From Streptomyces chattanoogensis (GTDB lineage Bacteria > Actinomycetota > Actinomycetes > Streptomycetales > Streptomycetaceae): a DNA stretch of 64,000 nt. This document shows positions 25,624-33,514 of this stretch, in pieces. The translations under genes were made by a program, and so were the position numbers. The stretch covers positions 1 through 64,000 of the forward strand of contig NZ_LGKG01000079.1 of the NCBI RefSeq assembly GCF_001294335.1. The letters are read 5' to 3'. A model generated the notes under the pieces. That model saw only the letters and a list, made by a program, of their open reading frames with translations. It had not been told where the DNA came from and did not search any database. The first letter of the stretch is position 1. Each line of letters starts with the position of its first letter.

Positions 25624-26610
25624 ATGACCCAGTCCCTTGCCGCCCCCGCGACCATGCGCGCCGTATCCCAGGAGCGGGCCGGCGCCCCCGACGTCCTCAA
25701 GCTCGTCGAGACGCGGCGACCGGAGCCGGGCCGGGGCGAGATCCTGGTCCGGGTGCGTGCGGCGGGCGTGAACCCCGCTGACTGGAAGACCCGCGAGCGC
25801 GGCGTGTTCGCCAACGGAGCAACACCTCCCTTCACCCTCGGCTTCGACGTGGCCGGAGTCGTCGAAGCCGTCGGTGCGGGCGTGACGATCTTCCAGCCCG
25901 GCGACGACGTGTTCGGGATGCCCCGCTTCCCGCACCCCGCGGGCGCCTACGCCGAGTACGTCACCGCACCGGCCCGCCACTTCGCCCCGCGCCCACGCGG
26001 CCTCGACCACATCCAGGCCGGTGCCCTGCCGCTGGCCTCGCTCACCGCCTGGCAGGCCCTGGTCGACACCGCCGACATCCAGCCCGGGCAGCGCGTCCTG
26101 ATCCATGCCGCAGCCGGCGGCGTCGGCCACCTGGCCGTGCAGATCGCCAAGGCCCGCGGCGCCTACGTCATCGCCACCGCCAGCGCGGCCAAGCACGACC
26201 TCTTGCACACGCTCGGCGCCGACGAGCTCGTCGACTACCGCACCCAGGACCTCGCCGACGCCGTCCACCACGTCGATGTCGTCCTCGACAGCATCGGCGG
26301 ACCCAACTGGGCGCGCTCCCTGCGCACCCTGCGCCGAGGAGGCACGCTCGTCTCGATTCTGCCGTTCGACGACAGCTTCCCCGCCCAGCAGGCCGAGGCA
26401 GCCGGGGTGCGAGCGGTGTTCATGCTCGTCGAACCCGACCAGCAGGGGTTGCGCGAGATCAGCGCACTGATCGAAAACGGCAGAATGCGGGTGCTCGTCG
26501 ACGCGGTGTTCCCACTCGAACAGGCTGCTCAGGCCCACACATGGGGTGAGAACGGCCGCACCACCGGAAAGATCGTCCTGACCGTCACCTCGGACGCTGA
26601 ACGCCCCTGA
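25624..26610 (+). CDS. NADP-dependent quinone oxidoreductase-like protein (zinc-free MDR)
   Basis: The 328-residue protein belongs to the medium-chain dehydrogenase/reductase superfamily, quinone oxidoreductase type. The N-terminal catalytic domain carries VRAAGVNPADWKTRERG, and the Rossmann domain has HAAAGGVGHLAVQIAKARGA and GADELVDYRTQD. Zinc-binding cysteines are absent, as expected. Such enzymes reduce quinones or enones with NADPH in the cytoplasm. The ATG at 25624 follows GGAGAAGG; an in-frame TTG at 25531 would add a His/Trp-rich segment but has no good ribosome site. The divergent GlxA-type regulator probably controls it. Confidence 0.9.
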   Translation: MTQSLAAPATMRAVSQERAGAPDVLKLVETRRPEPGRGEILVRVRAAGVNPADWKTRERGVFANGATPPFTLGFDVAGVVEAVGAGVTIFQPGDDVFGMPRFPHPAGAYAEYVTAPARHFAPRPRGLDHIQAGALPLASLTAWQALVDTADIQPGQRVLIHAAAGGVGHLAVQIAKARGAYVIATASAAKHDLLHTLGADELVDYRTQDLADAVHHVDVVLDSIGGPNWARSLRTLRRGGTLVSILPFDDSFPAQQAEAAGVRAVFMLVEPDQQGLREISALIENGRMRVLVDAVFPLEQAAQAHTWGENGRTTGKIVLTVTSDAERP

Positions 26611-26809
26611 CAGTCCCCGTCCGCAGCGCGCCTGGAACGGTGTCTGCTGCGTGGCCGGCCCGGCGGTGTGCCCCAGCCGCCGCCTGAACGCTCTGTTCCA
26701 GGGCCCGGACTGCTCGCGCGACGAGCCGCAGCCCACCGGCCCAGGCATCGGGTCCTGGCTGCGATCACAGACAGGACCCGATACGTGGGCGGCTCGGTGA
26801 GCCAGGGGG

Positions 26810-28390
26810 TCAGAAGCTGGGCGCACCCGGTACAGGCCGCGGCGTCGGCACGATCCCCTCGTGCGAGCCGTGGTTCTGGTTGCCGGACGGCTTGCAGGTG
26901 ACGTCCCGTGCCGGGAGCCGTCCGGTGCTCAGGTAGGCGTTGACAGCGCGGTTGGCGCAGGCGCTCGGGTCCCCGTAGTAGACGCCGTGCCCCTCGCCGC
27001 CCTCGACGTACACCATGCGCGAACCCTTCAGGGCGCGGTGCATGCCAAGACCGCTGGCCAGAGGTGTCTGGGAATCCCACTGGTTCTGGACGGTGAGTAC
27101 ACCGGTGTTGTTGTGCACGGGCGTGACCGGCTCGGCCGGCTTGTTCCAGAAGGCGCAGGGGGTGATGTTGGAGCCGAAATCGCCGTACAGCGGGTACCTG
27201 GCCTTGTCCCGGATCGCGTCACGCCGGTACTGGCCGGGATGACGCGGCCAGGCCGCGGTGTCACCACAGACGACGGACCAGAAGACGGCGGACGAGTTGT
27301 CGGCAGGCAGCTTTCCGTCCGGCGCTGCGGAGCGGCGTGCGCCCGGGCCGTCGTTCGGCATCAACGAATTGCGCGAAGCGGGTTTGCCGTCGGCGGCCTT
27401 CTTCAGGCTGACGACGGCCTCGGCGGCGCTCTTCGGGCTGAAGAACTGGCGACGCAGCGCGGAACGGATGTCGTCCCCGTTGAGCTTCCCGCCCTCGTAC
27501 GGGATCGGATCGCGGTCGGCCCGGGCGATCAGATCCCAGAACGTCTTCTTCACCGCGGCCGGGCTGTCACCGAGCTGGTAGGCGTGGTTGCGCTGAGCGG
27601 TCCACTTCGTCCAGCGGGTGAACGCGGGCTCGGTGCCCTCCGCCCACACCTGGATCATGCCGCGCCAGACCCGGGCGGGGTCGACCGCGCTGTCGAGGAC
27701 GAAGCGGTCGGTCCGCCGGGGGAACATCTGGGTGTAGACGGCGCCCAGGTACGTGCCGTACGAGTAGCCCAGGTAGGAGATCTTCTTCTCGCCGAGTACG
27801 GCGCGGATGACGTCCATGTCACGGGCGGTGTTGCGGGTGGTGATGTGCCGAAGTGTGTCGCCGTTCTTGGTGCGGCACTTCTCGGCGACGGTTCGTGCCC
27901 AGGCGACGTCACGGCTGAACGTCTCAGGCCGGTACGGATGTTCGATGTTCTGTTCCGCCGCCGTCAGTCCGCAGGTGACCGGAGTGCTCCGGCCCACACC
28001 GCGCGGATCGAACCCGATCAGGTCGTACTGCTCGCGGACCTTCTTGGGGATCGTTTCGTTCATCATGACGGGCATGGACAGGCCCTCGCCGCCCGGACCA
28101 CCGGGGTTGAAGAGGATCGCGCCGTGTCGCTTACCCGGGGCGCTGGCCTTGATACGGGAGATGGCCAGTTTGATGGTCTTGTGGGTGGGTTGGCTGTAGT
28201 TGAGCGGCACTTCGATCGTCGCGCACTGGTACGCGGCGGACTGCGACGGGTCGCAACGATGCCATGCGGGGTGCTGGTTGTGGAATCTCTGCAGCGGGTC
28301 CGCTGCGGATGCCTGCGCCGGAGTCAGGGCGGGGAGCAGCGTTGCCGTGACTCCCACCGCGAGCATGGGCGCTAAGCGTCGTATTCGCAC
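26810..28390 (-). CDS. Secreted Tap-like alpha/beta hydrolase (tripeptidyl aminopeptidase family)
   Basis: The 526-residue protein has a Sec signal peptide (hydrophobic 8-30, cleavage after ASA-A). Its layout is that of secreted Streptomyces exopeptidases: FNPGGPGG (94-101), FDPRGVG (127-133), nucleophile elbow GYSYGT (Ser210), an Asp in NQWDSQTP and a His in GEGHGVYY near the C-terminus. The C-terminal TAP-like domain carries conserved cysteines around PSACANRAV. It would cut short peptides from protein N-termini outside the cell. Unlike its paralogue at 17765, it is not a lipoprotein. It stands alone on the minus strand. Confidence 0.9.
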   Translation of the reverse strand: MRIRRLAPMLAVGVTATLLPALTPAQASAADPLQRFHNQHPAWHRCDPSQSAAYQCATIEVPLNYSQPTHKTIKLAISRIKASAPGKRHGAILFNPGGPGGEGLSMPVMMNETIPKKVREQYDLIGFDPRGVGRSTPVTCGLTAAEQNIEHPYRPETFSRDVAWARTVAEKCRTKNGDTLRHITTRNTARDMDVIRAVLGEKKISYLGYSYGTYLGAVYTQMFPRRTDRFVLDSAVDPARVWRGMIQVWAEGTEPAFTRWTKWTAQRNHAYQLGDSPAAVKKTFWDLIARADRDPIPYEGGKLNGDDIRSALRRQFFSPKSAAEAVVSLKKAADGKPASRNSLMPNDGPGARRSAAPDGKLPADNSSAVFWSVVCGDTAAWPRHPGQYRRDAIRDKARYPLYGDFGSNITPCAFWNKPAEPVTPVHNNTGVLTVQNQWDSQTPLASGLGMHRALKGSRMVYVEGGEGHGVYYGDPSACANRAVNAYLSTGRLPARDVTCKPSGNQNHGSHEGIVPTPRPVPGAPSF

Positions 28391-28533
28391 GATATCCGTT
28401 CCTTCCGATCAACTTCCCGGAAAGAACGACCATTTCGTGTCGGGGCATGCCTGCGAATCCTTCCGTAGGGTGATCATGGTGATCTTGATCCGACTTCTGG
28501 CGTACGGGGAGAAGGACCCGTGGAGAAGGACCC

Positions 28534-30078
28534 GTGGAGGAGGGGCGGCGATGGGCGACGCCAAAGGAAGCGATCTCTTCGTGGCCGCCACGCCGAGTCG
28601 GCAGCGTCGTGTTGATCCTCCCGGGTGACTTCGCGGGAGGCACCGTTTCCCGCTGGTACGCCGCGGATACCCGACCAGAGCGGCCGCTCCGGCCGCAGAG
28701 TGCCTACGCGCTGGAAGGGGAAACGGTCATCACCGCCGACGAGGACGTCACCGAGAACGCTGCCGCCGCCATCCTGTACGGGATCACCGACCCCGAAGAG
28801 CGCCTTGCCCTCCACCATGTGTCATTGACGGCACCGGTGCTGAATCTGGCGGTCGCCGAGAACGTTCTCCTTTACGACTCGCTGAAGGAGAAGGTCTTCA
28901 AGAACCCGGAGATCGGCCCGGAGGACATCCGCTACAAGAGGTCGTACGGGACGGACGAGCTGCGGCAGCACATCGCGCGACTGCTGAAGAAGACCATGTC
29001 GCCGGTTGTCGAGGCCGACGACGTCTACGCCACCGCGGGAGTCTCCGGAGCACTGGAGTGCCTGGCCTTCGCCCTCGAACAAGGCAAGGCACTCAAGCCG
29101 GGCGACCGGGTGCTGCTGCCCGCCCCCTCCTGGCAGGGCTTCAAGTGGTGCTTCGAGCAACGGCCCGGCCTCCAGTGCGTGTTCGCCCCGCTGCCGGTGA
29201 CAGGCGACAACGCGTTCCAGCTGACGCTGAAGGCGCTCCAGGATGCGTACGACAAGGCAAAGCCCCACCCCAAGCTGCTCGTCCTGACCAACCCCAACAA
29301 CCCGCTGGGGGCCAACTACAGCAAGGAACTGCTGGAGAGCATCTACACCTGGGCGCTGACGAAGACCGAGATGCACATCATCTCCGACGAGATGTACGCA
29401 CACAGCCAGATCGCCAAGTCCAAGCCCGGCTTCCACAGTGCGTTCACCCTCGACGCCTGCAAGCAGCACCAGGACCGTGTCCACGTCGTCTGGGGCCTGG
29501 CCAAGGACTTCGGCCTTTCGGGCTTCCGGACGGGCTTCGTCCTCTCCCGCTCGGCACTGGTCCGCAAGGCGATGCGCGGTGGCAAGGGGCTGAAGGAGAT
29601 GTCGTGGTTCAGCCCGCTGGACTCGCTCAAGAACGTGGTCGTGGGAAAGCTGTTCCGTACGGGTGAGGACAAGGATGCCTGGTACCCGGAGCAGCTGATG
29701 CGCAACGTGTATCCGGAGCGGCTGACCAAGAGTTACGAGGCGGTGAAGAAGGCGCTGAGCAAGGCCGGCATCCCCTTCCTCAGCAACAACGCCGACAACG
29801 CGGCCCAGTTCTTCTTCCTCGACCTCCACAAGTATCTGGACAAGGTTCCGGAGGAGGAGGGCGACGACACGTGGTTGCGGGTGTTCCCGGAGATCGACGA
29901 CCGGGAGGAGAGGCTGCGTGCGTACCTGGAGACGGAGGCGCAGGTGCAGCTGCTACCGGGGCAGACGCTGTTCTGCCCCGCTCCCGGATATTTCCGGCTG
30001 TGCTTCACCGCGTACGACCAGGACAAGGTCGTACAGGCGGTGGACCGGATCGGCGCAGCGCTGAACAAGCTCGGTTGA
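28534..30078 (+). CDS. PLP-dependent aminotransferase, ACC-synthase-like
   Basis: The 514-residue protein is a fold-type I PLP enzyme of aminotransferase class I/II. Landmarks are TNPNNPLG (252-259), ISDEMYAH (Asp285, Tyr288) and the PLP lysine in GLAKDFGLSGFRTGF (Lys324). The AKDFGLSGFR form of the lysine motif is the one found in 1-aminocyclopropane-1-carboxylate synthases and their relatives, so it may be an ACC synthase or an aminotransferase of similar specificity. The start is uncertain. GTG 28534 gives a long, atypical N-terminus, and another possible GTG is at 28609. A 25-codon frame with a much better ribosome site (28551-28628) overlaps this region. Confidence 0.85.
   Translation: MEEGRRWATPKEAISSWPPRRVGSVVLILPGDFAGGTVSRWYAADTRPERPLRPQSAYALEGETVITADEDVTENAAAAILYGITDPEERLALHHVSLTAPVLNLAVAENVLLYDSLKEKVFKNPEIGPEDIRYKRSYGTDELRQHIARLLKKTMSPVVEADDVYATAGVSGALECLAFALEQGKALKPGDRVLLPAPSWQGFKWCFEQRPGLQCVFAPLPVTGDNAFQLTLKALQDAYDKAKPHPKLLVLTNPNNPLGANYSKELLESIYTWALTKTEMHIISDEMYAHSQIAKSKPGFHSAFTLDACKQHQDRVHVVWGLAKDFGLSGFRTGFVLSRSALVRKAMRGGKGLKEMSWFSPLDSLKNVVVGKLFRTGEDKDAWYPEQLMRNVYPERLTKSYEAVKKALSKAGIPFLSNNADNAAQFFFLDLHKYLDKVPEEEGDDTWLRVFPEIDDREERLRAYLETEAQVQLLPGQTLFCPAPGYFRLCFTAYDQDKVVQAVDRIGAALNKLG
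28551..28628 (+). other. Possible 25-codon leader frame overlapping the aminotransferase start
   Basis: ATG 28551 is preceded by GGAGGAGGGGCGGCG, the strongest ribosome site in the region, and encodes MGDAKGSDLFVAATPSRQ and a few more residues to TGA 28626. It is out of frame with the aminotransferase. It could be a regulatory leader peptide, or show that a frameshift separates the true start from the body of the gene. Confidence 0.3.
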
Positions 30079-30150
30079 CCAGGCAGAGGAACCAAGCACC
30101 GGATACGCGGAGCGCCCTGAGGCAGCCGTCCGCATGGGGCGCTACACCCG

Positions 30151-31338
30151 TCAGCGGCGTCGGCGGGCGTTGAGCCGGGCGGCCTGGCGGGTCAGGTGGT
30201 CGCGTTCGGCGAGGTTGGGTGCCTTTTGGGCCGCCTCGGCATACAGCCGGGCCGCCGTCGCCAGGTCGCCGTCGCGTTCGTGGAGGTAGGCGGCCACTGC
30301 GGTGTGGCGGGGGACGGGGTATCCCCCGCTCGAAGGGCTTGGGGAAGAGTCGTCCAGCTTCGCGAGTTCCGCCAGGCCGGCGCGCGGTCCGTCGGCCTCG
30401 CCGACGGCCACCGCGCGGTTGAGCCGGACGACGGGGCTGTCGGTCAGGCGCACGAGCTCGTCGTACCACTCGACGATCTGCACCCAGTCGGTCTCCCCGG
30501 CGGTGGGCGCATCCGCGTGGAGTGCCGCGATGGCGGCCTGAGCCTGGAACTCGCCCAGCCGGTCGAGGGCGAGGGCCGCCTGCAGGATCCCGACGCCCTC
30601 GGCGATCGCGGCGGTGTCCCACCGGCCGCGGTCCTGCTCGGCGAGCGGTACCAGGCTGCCGTCGGGCGCGGTCCGGGCGGCGCGCCGGGCGTGGTGGAGC
30701 AGCATGAGGGCGAGCAGCCCCGCCACCTCGGGGTGGTCGATGGCGGCCGCGAGCTGCCGGGTGAGCCGGATGGCCTCGGCGGCGAGGTCGACGTCACCCG
30801 AGTAGCCCTCGTTGAAGACCAGGTAGAGGACGCGCAGCACGGTGGCGACGTTGCCGGGCTGGTCGAAGCGCACGCCGGACACGGTGCGCTTGGCCCGGCT
30901 GATGCGCTGCGCCATGGTCGCCTCGGGCACCAGGTAGGCCTGGGCGATCTGGCGGGTGGTCAGCCCGCCGACGGCGCGCAGCGTGAGCGCGACCGCGGAC
31001 GACGGCGTCAGCGACGGATGGGCGCACAGGAAATAGAGCTGGAGCGTGTCGTCCACCGCAGGCGTGGGCCCGGGCGCCGGCTCCTCGTCCACCAGGTCCT
31101 CACGCCGGCGGCGGGCGGTGTCCGCGCGGGTCGCGTCGAGGAACTTGCGCCAGGCAACGGTGACCAGCCAGCCCTTCGCGTCCCGCGGAGGGTCGGCCGG
31201 CCAGACGCGGACCGCCTCGAGAAGCGCGTCCTGCACGGCGTCCTCGGCCGCCGCGAAGTCGACTCCGCGGCGGACGAGGATGGCGAGCACGCTCGGAGTG
31301 AGGCTCCGCAGCAGCACCTCGTTCATCGATGAGGTCAC
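30151..31338 (-). CDS. ECF42-type sigma factor with C-terminal helical-repeat domain
   Basis: The 395-residue protein has sigma region 2 (AEDAVQDALLEAVRVWP and GWLVTVAWRKFLDATR), then region 4 (LTTRQIAQAYLVPEATMAQRISRAKRTV). A long C-terminal TPR-like domain (DUF6596) follows, with LVFNEGYSG and RLNRAVAVGEADGPRAGLAEL. This architecture, about 400 residues beside a DGPF/YCII gene, defines the ECF42 group of extracytoplasmic-function sigma factors, which direct polymerase to a small regulon and lack an anti-sigma factor; the C-terminal domain is needed for activity. Its GTG start overlaps the stop of the DGPF gene (GTGA, 31335-31338), so the two genes are translationally coupled. Confidence 0.92.
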   Translation of the reverse strand: MTSSMNEVLLRSLTPSVLAILVRRGVDFAAAEDAVQDALLEAVRVWPADPPRDAKGWLVTVAWRKFLDATRADTARRRREDLVDEEPAPGPTPAVDDTLQLYFLCAHPSLTPSSAVALTLRAVGGLTTRQIAQAYLVPEATMAQRISRAKRTVSGVRFDQPGNVATVLRVLYLVFNEGYSGDVDLAAEAIRLTRQLAAAIDHPEVAGLLALMLLHHARRAARTAPDGSLVPLAEQDRGRWDTAAIAEGVGILQAALALDRLGEFQAQAAIAALHADAPTAGETDWVQIVEWYDELVRLTDSPVVRLNRAVAVGEADGPRAGLAELAKLDDSSPSPSSGGYPVPRHTAVAAYLHERDGDLATAARLYAEAAQKAPNLAERDHLTRQAARLNARRRR

Positions 31339-31748
31339 TCCGGGACGGTGCAGTGCTCGTGCCCGCCGAGGAACGGGCGCACCTCGAGCCACTCGTGGAT
31401 CGGCTTCCCACCCGCCCCAGGCGCGGCCGACAGCTCCCCGGCCAGCTCGATGGCGCGCTCGTAGCTGTCGACGTCGATCACCATCCAGCCGGCGATGAGG
31501 TCCTTGGTCTCGGCGAACGGGCCGTCGGTGACCGGCGGGCGACCCTCGCCGTCGTAGCGGACCCACGTCCCCTCGGGGGCGAGCGCCTGACCGTCGACGA
31601 ACTCGCCGGTCTTCTCGAGCCGGGCCGCGAAGTCCTGCATGTACTGCACGTGGGCCGAGATCTCCTGCGGCGTCCACTGGTCCATGGGCACGTCGTTGGC
31701 CGGAGCCGGGGCGCCGCGGTAGTGCTTGAGCAGCAAGTACTTGGCCAT
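31335..31748 (-). CDS. DGPF/YCII-family protein
   Basis: The 137-residue protein is a YCII-related (DGPF) domain: MAKYLLLKHYRGAP at the start, the name-giving TDGPFAETKDLIAGWMVIDV in the middle, and EVRPFLGG at the end. It is a ferredoxin-like alpha/beta fold of uncertain chemistry; the His and Asp of the motif line a pocket. Genes of this family are the usual partners and targets of ECF42 sigma factors, and here the gene precedes the sigma gene by a four-base overlap. AGGAG lies a few bases upstream of ATG 31748, and an ECF42-like promoter is at 31801-31827. Confidence 0.9.
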   Translation of the reverse strand: MAKYLLLKHYRGAPAPANDVPMDQWTPQEISAHVQYMQDFAARLEKTGEFVDGQALAPEGTWVRYDGEGRPPVTDGPFAETKDLIAGWMVIDVDSYERAIELAGELSAAPGAGGKPIHEWLEVRPFLGGHEHCTVPE

Positions 31749-31800
31749 CGTGATTCTCCTCGGTGCTGGTGCGACCCATTGTGGTCGCGTTCACTGCGGG

Positions 31801-31827
31801 GACGGAGCCGATCGCGGGTTCTCGACA
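31801..31827 (-). promoter_or_regulatory. Candidate ECF42-dependent promoter of the DGPF-sigma operon
   Basis: On the minus strand TGTCGA (31822-31827) is followed after 17 bases by CGTC (31801-31804). As I recall it, the consensus described for ECF42 promoters in Streptomyces is TGTCGA at -35 and CGA/TC at -10. It lies about 55 bases upstream of the DGPF start, so the sigma factor probably activates its own operon. Confidence 0.65.
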
Positions 31828-31919
31828 TCGCCGTCGGATTTTTTTGGGCTTTCGCGGATGAGCCTGGGGGAGCCGTCCCGCGGTGTCCGGATCCATGGCG
31901 TAGCGCGGGGGCGGGAGGG

Positions 31920-33062
31920 TCAGCCGCCGACGGCCTTGGGCCAGTTCTCACGCACGGTGCGCAGCGCCTTGTTCAGCTGGGCCTCGGTCGGGAACTGCGG
32001 TGTGCCCTCGACCGTGGGCAGCCGTGAGGCCAGGGCCTTGTTGAGGGTGTCGTCCTTCGCCATGGCGTCCATCAGCACCGGGCGGGCGTAGTCCACGAGG
32101 CGGAGGTTCTGGCCTTCCGGACTGAAGAGGTACTCCTCCCACAGTCGCGCCGCGGCCGGGTGGGGGGCGTCTTTGTTGATCGCCTGCGCGTAGTACTGCG
32201 AGAAGCTGCCGTCGAAGGGAATGGAGACCTTCCAGTCCACGCCCGTCCCGCGGAGCTGGTCGATGTGCTCCAGGTTGAGGTAGTCCCACTCGATGCTGAT
32301 CGGCGTCCTGCCCTTGGCGATCGCCACCGGGTTGGGATCGGCCCGGTTGTAGTTGCCGGCCTTGTCGAGCCGGGCGAAGAAGTCGATGCCGGGCTGGATG
32401 TTGTCGAACGATCCACCGTTGGCGAGCGCCGCCGCGTACACGGAGGCGAAGGCCGATCCCGCGATCGTGGGGTCGCCGTGCATCGCGACCAGGCCCTTGT
32501 ACTCCGGCTGGAGCAGATCGGCGAAGGACTCGGGGCAGGTCCGGACGCGGGCGGCGTCGCAGCCGATGGAGATGTACCCGCCGTAGTTGTTGTACCAGCG
32601 GGCCTTGGCATCCTTCTGCTCCGGTGGGATCTGGTCGAACCGCGCGACCCGGTAGGGGGCCAGCAGGTTCTGCCGCGCCGCGGACTGGGCGAAGGAATCC
32701 CCGAGGTCGAGCACGTCGGGGGCGCGCTCCTGGCCGCGGTAGCGCTGCACGGCGTCGATCTCCTGCTGGCTGTGGCCGTACGGATGGTCGACGACGACCT
32801 TGATGCCGTACTTCTTCTCGAAGCCGTCGATCAGCCCGCCGTAGCTGGCCCACTGGCGTGGCAGTGCGATCGCGTTGAGCCTGCCCTCCTGTTTCGCCGC
32901 CTTGATCAGGGCCGCCGTCCCGCCCGCCTCCACGGCGGAACCGGCCCGGGCGGGCTCGACCGGCCGGGTGGTTCCCCCTTCCTGGCAGCCACCGAGACCG
33001 AGCACCGCAAGGCCCAGACAGCACAGGAGAGCGCCGGCGCGGACCTGATGATGTCTAGCCAC
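31920..33062 (-). CDS. ABC transporter substrate-binding lipoprotein (iron/polyamine type)
   Basis: The 380-residue protein has a lipoprotein signal (LGLAVLGLGGC, Cys near residue 29). It then has the periplasmic-binding-protein fold of the spermidine/putrescine and Fe(III) group: NAIALPRQWASYGGLIDGFEKKYGIKV, APDVLDLGDSFAQSA, KARWYNNYGGYISIG, and ISIEWDYLNL. These proteins deliver the ligand to an ABC permease. GTG 33062 is chosen because GGAGGC lies just upstream and the basic n-region follows. No permease or ATPase gene is adjacent, so it is an orphan here and may serve a remote transporter or act as a sensor. Confidence 0.88.
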   Translation of the reverse strand: MARHHQVRAGALLCCLGLAVLGLGGCQEGGTTRPVEPARAGSAVEAGGTAALIKAAKQEGRLNAIALPRQWASYGGLIDGFEKKYGIKVVVDHPYGHSQQEIDAVQRYRGQERAPDVLDLGDSFAQSAARQNLLAPYRVARFDQIPPEQKDAKARWYNNYGGYISIGCDAARVRTCPESFADLLQPEYKGLVAMHGDPTIAGSAFASVYAAALANGGSFDNIQPGIDFFARLDKAGNYNRADPNPVAIAKGRTPISIEWDYLNLEHIDQLRGTGVDWKVSIPFDGSFSQYYAQAINKDAPHPAAARLWEEYLFSPEGQNLRLVDYARPVLMDAMAKDDTLNKALASRLPTVEGTPQFPTEAQLNKALRTVRENWPKAVGG

Positions 33063-33514
33063 GACGCCTCCAGCAGGGCCAGGTGGGGAACGGTCCGCCG
33101 AGCGGGCGGCGGCCGCGGACCAGGGCACCATGACACGGTGCGGTCGCATGGCTGGTGCAACGGCACGACCGCCGAGGACGGCGCACGCCCGGAAGCGGGA
33201 CGGATGCCGACGGGGCCTCGCAGGCTCGCCGAGCAGGCGTCCCCGGCACTCCCGCAGGGCCGTCGACGCCGTGACACGCGGCCGGTCCTGGCGTCACCCC
33301 GCCGCAACGTGCCGCCGCCCGAAGTTTCTCTCTGTAGCGACGTTTCTCTCTGTAGCAAGGGTCCGGACCAGCGTACTCCGCCCTCTTGCGGGCCTCCGCC
33401 AGGACGGTGATCGGGCCAGGTCAGAGCGGCGAGTAGGCCTCACGCGCGCAGGGAGGCGCCACATGAGTAGGGAGGCACCACGCTCGTCCCGGCCGCGGGT
33501 GCCACACCGCGGCC
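33063..33514. other. 452-bp intergenic region upstream of the substrate-binding gene
   Basis: No gene is supported. It contains the direct repeat at 33324-33356 and must carry the promoter of the minus-strand lipoprotein gene, as well as the 3' end of the SpoIIE gene transcript. Confidence 0.5.
33324..33356. repeat. Two 15-bp direct repeats, 18-bp period
   Basis: GTTTCTCTCTGTAGC occurs at 33324-33338 and again, identical, at 33342-33356. The block lies about 260 bp upstream of the orphan solute-binding gene, on whose strand it reads GCTACAGAGAGAAAC. It may be a regulator-binding pair, but no protein is suggested. Confidence 0.6.
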
